A DNA stretch of 20,400 nt, taken from an uncultured Chloroflexota bacterium (lineage in GTDB: Bacteria; Chloroflexota; Dehalococcoidia; Lucifugimonadales; CAJWER01). The position numbers and the translations under genes are program-made. Below, one piece after another: positions 6,583 through 11,546 of the stretch (position 1 is the first letter of the stretch; each line of letters starts with the position of its first letter). The stretch lies in NCBI GenBank assembly GCA_913030785.1, contig CAJWER010000021.1, positions 1-20,400 on the forward strand. Reading direction: 5' to 3'. The notes beneath the pieces were generated by a model, which saw nothing but the letters and a program-made list of their open reading frames with translations, was not told the origin of the DNA and did not search any database.

Positions 6583-7788
6583 ATGTTGCTGGGAAACTAT
6601 GATTTTGTGATCGTCGGTGGCGGTATCATTGGCCTTGCGACCGCGATGGCCCTGGGTAGAGATAACCCGGGCAAAACGGTTGCCGTATTGGAGAAAGAGT
6701 CCCGTATAGCGCAGCACCAAACCGGCCACAACAGTGGTGTAATCCACGCCGGAATCTACTATCCGCCGGGCTCCAAGAAGGCGGATTTCTGTTGGACCGG
6801 GTCCACAATGCTGCGCCGGTTCTGCGATGAGCGCGGCATCCGCTATCAGATGTGCGGCAAGCTCATTGTTGCTATCAACGAGTCAGAGTTGCCCCGGTTG
6901 CAGGAGTTGCACCGAAGGGGCTCGGCCAATGGCGTACTGGGACTCAAGATGGTTGGCGTCGAGGAGCTGCGGGAGTTGGAGCCCAACGCGGCGGGGGTTG
7001 CCGCAGTCCACTCACCAAACACCGGTATCATCGACTATATGGACGTCAGTCGCGCGCTTGCTGGCGAGATTCAAGCGAGTGGTGGCCGGGTTCATACCGG
7101 CGTCGAGGTGATGCACATCTCTGAGCGTGACGGTCGTGTCGTAATCGAGACCAGCAAGGGCGAAGCAACTGCTAAGAGCCTCGTCAACTGCGCGGGTCTT
7201 CACGCCGACAGCGTTGCACGGGCGATGGGGCTCGACATCGACATCCGAATCGTTCCATTCCGCGGGGAGTATTTTACGCTTGGTCCTGAAAGTGCCGGGC
7301 TGATCAACGGTTTGTTGTACCCGGTGCCTGACCCGAAGATGCCGTTTCTGGGTGTCCACTTCACCAAGCGGATATCTGGCGGCGTGGAAGCCGGACCTAA
7401 CGCAGTCATGGCCCTTGCTAGGGAAGGGTACCGCAAGACCGACCTCGACCTGCGGGACATGCTTGGATCTTTAAGGTTCCCGGGATTCTGGCGGATGGCG
7501 CGAGAGCACTGGGCTGTCGGCCTCAAAGAGCAGTACAGATCGTTTGCAAAAGGCGCTTTTCTCCGCTCACTGCAGGCCCTGGTGCCGGACATTCGCATGG
7601 AGGACCTTTCTGCGCCCGGCGCTGGCGTTCGGGCGCAGGCGGTGGACCGCAAGGGAAAGCTGCTTCAGGACTTCAGCATCGTTCGTACACGTAATTCGGT
7701 CCATGTGCTAAACGCTCCTTCGCCAGGCGCGACGTCGTGTCTGGCAATCGGCGATCATATTGCCGGACTCGTCACCGAAGGGGCGTGA
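6583..7788 (+). CDS. lhgO: FAD-dependent L-2-hydroxyglutarate oxidase/dehydrogenase (LhgO-like)
   Basis: The 401-aa protein fits the LhgO/L2HGDH family, which oxidises L-2-hydroxyglutarate to 2-oxoglutarate and passes electrons to FAD and then to quinone or oxygen. The N-terminal dinucleotide motif VGGGIIGLATA (11-21) is followed by the conserved TGHNSGVIHAGIYY segment, which is characteristic of this family. The C-terminus has VLNAPSPGATSCLAIGDHI, the usual FAD-closing segment. Length is typical. The ATG at 6583 has GAGG about seven bases upstream; a longer open frame back to 6412 has no family similarity and would run over the divergent promoter region. Close relatives act on other 2-hydroxy acids or glycerol-3-phosphate, so the exact substrate is inferred. 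The next gene follows after 32 bases. Confidence 0.88.
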   Translation: MLLGNYDFVIVGGGIIGLATAMALGRDNPGKTVAVLEKESRIAQHQTGHNSGVIHAGIYYPPGSKKADFCWTGSTMLRRFCDERGIRYQMCGKLIVAINESELPRLQELHRRGSANGVLGLKMVGVEELRELEPNAAGVAAVHSPNTGIIDYMDVSRALAGEIQASGGRVHTGVEVMHISERDGRVVIETSKGEATAKSLVNCAGLHADSVARAMGLDIDIRIVPFRGEYFTLGPESAGLINGLLYPVPDPKMPFLGVHFTKRISGGVEAGPNAVMALAREGYRKTDLDLRDMLGSLRFPGFWRMAREHWAVGLKEQYRSFAKGAFLRSLQALVPDIRMEDLSAPGAGVRAQAVDRKGKLLQDFSIVRTRNSVHVLNAPSPGATSCLAIGDHIAGLVTEGA

Positions 7789-7810
7789 TTCGCGGTGGGA
7801 AACCGCGTCA

Positions 7811-7815
7811 AGGAG
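7811..7815 (+). promoter_or_regulatory. Ribosome binding site of the TIM-barrel gene
   Basis: AGGAG, five bases before the ATG at 7821. It decides against a longer open frame beginning at 7737 inside the oxidase gene. Confidence 0.6.
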
Positions 7816-7820
7816 CACCG

Positions 7821-8735
7821 ATGAAGATCGCATATGCATTTCGCCGCAGTATCTTCTATCCGTACAAGGGTAATTCACGCGCCATTCCAGACCGCGCCGT
7901 GAGGGCAAAATTGTTCCCTAGGGTCCAGAAGATTGGCTTCGATGGCATTGAGTTGGGCGTTGATATGCTTGGCGGCGCGTCAGCCACGGAATCGCAGGTT
8001 CGTGAGATTCGCGCGGAGCTAGAATCCTACGGCGCACCCTGTGTGGTGCTGCGAGGTGGCGGCGGGGCCACCAACCAGAGGAACGCGAAGCAGAACCGTA
8101 AGAGCCTGGTGATGGCGGTCGAAGTCGCACACTGGCTGGGCGCAGACGTCGTCAACACGACAGTGGGCACGCCTCCAAGGGACCCCGACCTGCCCGGCTC
8201 CTTTGTTGGCGATTACGTTTCGCAGGGCTCCTCGAGGATGGCGTCTCCCGACGACTTTGAACGGACAGCGTCTTTGCTACGCGAGGCCGGGGAGCGGGCG
8301 GGAGAACTAGGCTTGAAGGTGACCGTAGAGGTGCACCAGCATTCCATCGCCGACAACAGCTGGTCGGCTCTGCACCTGCTGGACCTTGTCGATAGTCCTC
8401 ACGTGTTGGCCAACCCGGATCTAGGTAATATATTCTGGACCTATGACGAGCCCGAGGAGACCCCCGAGGACGCCATCGTCGCCCTCGCGCCGAGGGCCGG
8501 CTACTGGCACTGCAAGAACTTGCACAGGGTCCACATCCCCGAGAACCGGCACTCCATATTCATTCGTGTCCCGCTCTCCGAGGGCGAAATAGACTATCGC
8601 TTTGCTATCTCAGCGATGCACGATGCCGGTTTCGATGGCTATCTGGCCATCGAAGGAGCAATGGAGGGCGACCAGCTCACCGCAGACCAACGGAGTTTCG
8701 ATTACGTGGTAGGGTTGCTGGCCGAACTGGAGTAG
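7821..8735 (+). CDS. Sugar phosphate isomerase/epimerase-like TIM-barrel protein (AP endonuclease 2 superfamily)
   Basis: The 304-aa protein has the pattern of the xylose-isomerase-like TIM barrel (AP_endonuc_2 fold). Candidate divalent-metal ligands, at the strand ends where the family places them, are the Glu in KVTVEVHQH, the Asp in LANPDLGNIF, the His in GYWHCKNLH and the C-terminal Glu in YLAIEGAM. Members include hydroxypyruvate isomerases, 2-keto-myo-inositol dehydratases and sugar epimerases. I cannot choose between them. It is probably translated from the same message as the LhgO-like gene and may supply or remove the hydroxy/keto acid used there. Confidence 0.85.
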   Translation: MKIAYAFRRSIFYPYKGNSRAIPDRAVRAKLFPRVQKIGFDGIELGVDMLGGASATESQVREIRAELESYGAPCVVLRGGGGATNQRNAKQNRKSLVMAVEVAHWLGADVVNTTVGTPPRDPDLPGSFVGDYVSQGSSRMASPDDFERTASLLREAGERAGELGLKVTVEVHQHSIADNSWSALHLLDLVDSPHVLANPDLGNIFWTYDEPEETPEDAIVALAPRAGYWHCKNLHRVHIPENRHSIFIRVPLSEGEIDYRFAISAMHDAGFDGYLAIEGAMEGDQLTADQRSFDYVVGLLAELE

Positions 8736-8854
8736 CCACCGACCCCACGCCGCCCGACTCGCATGTCCCAGACTTCCCCTCTGATAGCAACCCGGCAAGC
8801 CCGACTAGCCCCTTTGCGCCTCAAGAGAATCCAGGGTGCACCGCGCGCATCTCA

Positions 8855-8878
8855 ATACCTGAAATAGAATTCAGGTAT
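8855..8878. repeat. 9-bp perfect hairpin downstream of the TIM-barrel gene
   Basis: ATACCTGAA and TTCAGGTAT are separated by six bases. It lies 120 bases after the stop codon at 8735. Without a GC-rich stem or T-tract it is a weak terminator candidate; it may be a protein-binding palindrome. Confidence 0.45.
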
Positions 8879-9067
8879 CTGGCCTAAAACTCACTTTGGA
8901 ATCGGTTTTGTAGTTTGACAGTAAGCCCAGCAAGGGTTGATGGGACTACGCGTGAGATGTGAGGATGCTATTAAGGTTTATCAGCCAGTAGTTAGGTAGG
9001 GGGTTATATCTCCATGCCCCCTAGTTCTACTAATCCCCCATGGGACTCCTAGTCGTTAGGTTCCAAA

Positions 9068-9088
9068 TGTGGCAAATTTTGTGGCAAA
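9068..9088. repeat. Two direct copies of TGTGGCAAA, 12 bases apart
   Basis: The nonamer occurs at 9068-9076 and 9080-9088, about 77 bases upstream of tRNA-Gly. Short direct repeats near a tRNA can be arm-type sites for a tyrosine recombinase. That reading is an inference from position only. Confidence 0.4.
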
Positions 9089-9164
9089 CTTATTTTGGAT
9101 CCGTTCCCAGTTATGTCGCCCACCCTAGATTTAGCTATGGGATTGATGGATAATGACTACACGA

Positions 9165-9239
9165 GCGGGAGTAACTCAGTGGTAGAGTTCCTGCCTTCCA
9201 AGCAGGCTGTCGCCGGTTCGAATCCGGTCTCCCGCTCCA
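9165..9239 (+). tRNA. tRNA-Gly, anticodon TCC, CCA end encoded
   Basis: The cloverleaf folds cleanly. The acceptor stem pairs GCGGGAG with CTCCCGC, and the D-stem pairs ACTC with GAGT. The anticodon stem CCTGC/GCAGG encloses the loop CTTCCAA with anticodon TCC. The T-stem GCCGG/CCGGT carries a terminal G-T wobble and the loop TTCGAAT. The discriminator base is T and CCA follows directly at 9237-9239. It reads GGA glycine codons (and GGG by wobble). The 3' half is a classic integration target, and mobile-element remnants lie immediately downstream. Confidence 0.95.
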
Positions 9240-9321
9240 ACCATTAATGCCTGTGTAGACTGCTCCAGCCCTATCCTCACTTCTTGGTCATATTGAGCAT
9301 AATCCCAATTTGACTGCAACC

Positions 9322-9360
9322 GCACCTCATAATGAGGCGTTTCCAGGTTCAGATCCCTGT
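9322..9360 (+). other. tRNA-3'-half-like fragment, possible decayed attachment site
   Basis: A CTCATAA heptamer (9326-9332), as in the anticodon loop of Met-type tRNAs, is followed by GGTTCAGATCC (9346-9356). The latter differs at one position from the tRNA B-box consensus GGTTCRANTCC and is flanked by a CAGG/CCTG stem. The anticodon stem does not pair and no 5' half is visible, so this is not a working tRNA. It may be the far attachment-site copy or a decayed tRNA carried by an inserted element. Confidence 0.35.
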
Positions 9361-9782
9361 TTCCCACTGTTGGTGATAATGGCTCCGGTCTTCTTCGCAG
9401 CGTGGATGAGCCTGAGACCATTTAGTGACGGCTGATCCCCATCCTTACCAAACAAGTGCCGGAACTCATTATCTGAGTAAGGTACGAAACCTGTCGGGAT
9501 CGTGACAGGGTCAACGTCGTTGCAGTGGAAAGCCACGAGATCCTGTAGCACATTGGACCACAGCAGGACGTAACCATCCTCTTTGACCCTCCGTTTTAGC
9601 TCCATCATCTCATCGTCGTGTTGGACTGGGTGTGGGAAGTCAGGTTTGTATCGACGCTTAGCCAGTTCCGCTCGAATTTCATGTTTGTGCCGCCGCAGTT
9701 TTGCAAGAAGAATTGAAGCTGGCAAACGCCCTGCACAGGGAAAGCAATCCACCATCAATGTTTGTTCCACGAGGCATTCCAT
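9327..9782 (-). CDS. Hypothetical protein in mobile-element debris
   Basis: I do not recognise this 151-codon ORF. The middle and C-terminal parts look like real protein: a charged helix (DEMMELKRRVKEDGYVLLW), then a hydrophobic and acidic section with VAFHCNDVDPVTIP and a C-terminal LNGLRLIHAAKKTGA. The first 35 or so residues overlap, in another frame, the ATPase fragment on the same strand and may not be authentic. No good ribosome binding site precedes the ATG at 9782. It is probably the surviving 3' part of a small element-encoded gene, expressed or not. Confidence 0.4.
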   Translation of the reverse strand: MECLVEQTLMVDCFPCAGRLPASILLAKLRRHKHEIRAELAKRRYKPDFPHPVQHDDEMMELKRRVKEDGYVLLWSNVLQDLVAFHCNDVDPVTIPTGFVPYSDNEFRHLFGKDGDQPSLNGLRLIHAAKKTGAIITNSGKQGSEPGNASL

Positions 9783-9945
9783 TCCGGGCCGTTATCACGA
9801 GGTCATGTTCATTACGGGGCTGCGACCGCAGCGGTGCTATTGTCTGGTCGACGCAGGACTTCAGGACTCGGGCAGCGGTAGACTTCGCCGAGCCCGCCTC
9901 CCCACGTAGGGCCAGGATGGGATAGGACTCCTTGGAAATACTTAA
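9679..9945 (-). pseudogene. Fragment of a mobile-element P-loop ATPase (primase/helicase-like)
   Basis: An open minus frame between a TAG (9946-9948) and a TGA (9679-9681) has no initiating ATG before its conserved part. It carries YPILALRGEAGSAKST with a Walker A motif (GEAGSAKST), then a helix and PLRSQPRNEHDLVITARNG. This matches the ATPase core of phage- or plasmid-type primase/helicase-like proteins as I remember them. Downstream of ARNG the expected Walker B region is missing and the sequence turns into family-unlike residues. Both ends are lost, so it is a remnant. It lies head-to-head with livK. Confidence 0.6.
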
Positions 9946-10002
9946 CTACATGGTGTACACTCCTCGGAATGGCCCAAGCTGATCTGCAAAAATGGAGAGG
10001 AT

Positions 10003-10007
10003 GGAGG
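10003..10007 (+). promoter_or_regulatory. Ribosome binding site of livK
   Basis: GGAGG five bases before the ATG at 10013. It favours this start, which yields a clean lipoprotein signal, over the in-frame ATG at 9992. Confidence 0.65.
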
Positions 10008-10012
10008 AAATC

Positions 10013-11161
10013 ATGAAACTATCCAAGGCGTTTGTTTGGTTATTGGCCACATTAGTGTTGGCCTCTATAGCAGTCTCATGCGGTAGCGAAAGTCAGACGG
10101 TGAAGATTGGACTGTTGAGCCCCCAGACTGGTCCGATCGCACAGTACGCTTCCGGATTTGAAGATGCGGGGAATGTGGCTATAGAGGAGCTCAACAAGAC
10201 TCACGAAGGGGATTTCGTTTTTGAATTAATTGTTGCCGACTCTGGCTGTGACGGCACGCAAGCAGGAACAAGTGCCCAAACGCTTATTGACAGTGGCGTG
10301 CCTGCAATAGTTGGAGCTGCCTGTTCGGGTGCGACGCTTGGTGCAATCGCGGTTGCTGCTGCAGCAGGAGTCCCGATGGTGTCATACGCCAGCACCTCCC
10401 CTGGAATCACTACCGCAGATGATAACGGGCACCTCTTCCGCGTCGTTCCAAGCGATGCTCAGCAGGCGGTTGCTCTAGTCGCGGTGGCAGCTGCTGCCGG
10501 TGCTAAGAACCCAGCAGTCCTGTATATGACAAATGACTACGGCGCAGGACTAGGGGATAACTTTGCATCCAACTGGTCTGGGAGCGTGTGCACGCAAGTC
10601 GGATACGATCCGACCGAAGGGTCTTACGATGCCTCAACTTTGGCTCAGTCTGTCATCGATGGGGGCTGTGATTCGGTTCTCCTGATGTCTTATGCCACAG
10701 ACGGTGCGGCAATCATAGAGGCCCTGTCGGCACAAGGCTTTACCGGTAGCATGATTGGCGCTGACGGGCTTGCAGACGCTGCTTTCACGGAATCGTTCAC
10801 CGACACAACGGCAGTTCACGGTCTGATAGCAACCAAGCCTCGTCCAGGGAAAGATTCCAGCGCGAAGACAAGCTTCGAGAGCGCATATGCTGCTGCCGGT
10901 GGTGCTGATGGAGCGATATATACCGGTGAGACTTACGATGCGATCAAGATTGTAGCCGCAGCCATTGTTTCCGACCCTGACGGAGACCTCGTGGCGGCTC
11001 TGAAGAAGACTGGCGTGAATTACGTTGGAGCCAGCGGCACACACACCTTTGATGCAAATGGTGACGTTCTCGGTACCGGGTACGAGGTCTGTCAGTTTGA
11101 CGGCACGGACTTCTCTTGCCCGCGGATCTGGACTGCCGACAGTGGATTAGCCACTAACTAA
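10013..11161 (+). CDS. livK: ABC transporter substrate-binding lipoprotein, branched-chain amino acid/amide type
   Basis: The 382-aa protein is a periplasmic-binding-protein type I (LivK/Leu-Ile-Val-binding) family member that delivers its ligand to the LivHM permease. A lysine-containing n-region and hydrophobic core end in a lipobox-like AVSC near residue 26, so a lipid-anchored protein is expected. The mature part starts TVKIGLLSPQTGPIA, the family hallmark. The ligand-site segment GAACSGATLGAIAVAAAAGV and the hinge region YMTNDYGAGLG follow. It heads an operon with the fused permease and two ATPases. The ligand could be leucine/isoleucine/valine, other amino acids, urea, short amides or aromatic acids. 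A strong hairpin after the gene may raise livK message over the permease message. Confidence 0.92.
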   Translation: MKLSKAFVWLLATLVLASIAVSCGSESQTVKIGLLSPQTGPIAQYASGFEDAGNVAIEELNKTHEGDFVFELIVADSGCDGTQAGTSAQTLIDSGVPAIVGAACSGATLGAIAVAAAAGVPMVSYASTSPGITTADDNGHLFRVVPSDAQQAVALVAVAAAAGAKNPAVLYMTNDYGAGLGDNFASNWSGSVCTQVGYDPTEGSYDASTLAQSVIDGGCDSVLLMSYATDGAAIIEALSAQGFTGSMIGADGLADAAFTESFTDTTAVHGLIATKPRPGKDSSAKTSFESAYAAAGGADGAIYTGETYDAIKIVAAAIVSDPDGDLVAALKKTGVNYVGASGTHTFDANGDVLGTGYEVCQFDGTDFSCPRIWTADSGLATN

Positions 11162-11191
11162 CGGCCCCCAGAATCGAACATCTTGCTTATG

Positions 11192-11234
11192 GAATTGGCC
11201 TGTAGTCGGTGCTTGGACCGCTGCAGGCCAATTC
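11192..11234 (+). terminator. Two-tier hairpin after livK, probable attenuator or mRNA-stabilising structure
   Basis: GAATTGGCCTG (11192-11202) pairs perfectly with CAGGCCAATTC (11224-11234). Inside the 21-base loop CGGT and ACCG form a second stem. No T-tract follows, so full intrinsic termination is unlikely. Such structures between the binding-protein gene and the permease genes are common where the binding protein is needed in excess. Confidence 0.6.
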
Positions 11235-11285
11235 ACGTCACCGGCAATACAAGTACGTAAACCATAAGGCTGAGTGCCTTGGTTG

Positions 11286-11546
11286 AACAGACGAGATTGC
11301 CTTTGAACACGATATGGCAACGGTGGATGATTAGGCCATCAGGGCTGCGCCAACTGCTATTGGGTCCATTTCTCCTCGACGCGTACCTCGGGTTGATCTA
11401 TAGCGCGGACATTAACGGACGAGATTGCCTTTGAATACGATATGTCAACGGTGGATGATTAGTCCATCATGGTTGCGCCAACTGCTATTGGGTCTATTTG
11501 TCCTATTCGACGCTTACCTCGGGTTGATTCATAGCGCGGGCATCAT
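11286..11546 (+). repeat. Imperfect tandem duplication of the fused-permease 5' end (128-bp period)
   Basis: The sequence from about 11286 recurs from about 11414. Markers such as ACGAGATTGCCTTTGAA (11291 and 11419), ACGGTGGATGATTAG and GCGCCAACTGCTATTGGG appear in both copies. I count about a dozen substitutions and one 3-base indel over roughly 125 bases. The right copy is the N-terminus of the 970-codon permease. The left copy encodes a 45-codon peptide (11297-11431) that stops at TGA 11432-11434, inside the right copy and in another frame. The left copy is thus a dead or leader-like duplicate. Confidence 0.85.
11297..11434 (+). pseudogene. Truncated duplicate of the livHM N-terminus (45 codons)
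   Basis: From TTG 11297 (or ATG 11327) this frame reads a near copy of the permease start, with GLRQLLLGPFLLDAYLGLIY facing WLRQLLLGLFVLFDAYLGLIH of the real gene, and ends in TGA overlapping the real gene's start region. Differences include Trp to Gly, Leu to Pro and a missing residue. It has no further domain. It could be translated as a short leader, but simple decay after duplication is more likely. Confidence 0.55.

Larger units (their letters stand above)
8736..9164. other. Gene-free stretch upstream of tRNA-Gly
   Basis: No reading frame here looks coding. It holds a 9-bp hairpin (8855-8878), a weaker TAGGGGG...CCCCCTA stem near 8995-9026, and a 9-bp direct repeat at 9068-9088. The tRNA promoter should lie at its right end, but I see no clear -35/-10 pair. 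Its lack of genes together with the debris on the far side of the tRNA suggests an old integration scar. Confidence 0.5.

Noticed and set aside
8855..8878. Hairpin as a rho-independent terminator
   Set aside because: AT-balanced 9-bp stem with no T-tract, 120 bases after the stop codon.
9176..9421. Minus-strand ORF of 81 codons ending in GDRIRTGDSLLGRQELYH
   Set aside because: This is the well-known antisense translation of a tRNA-Gly gene and not a protein.
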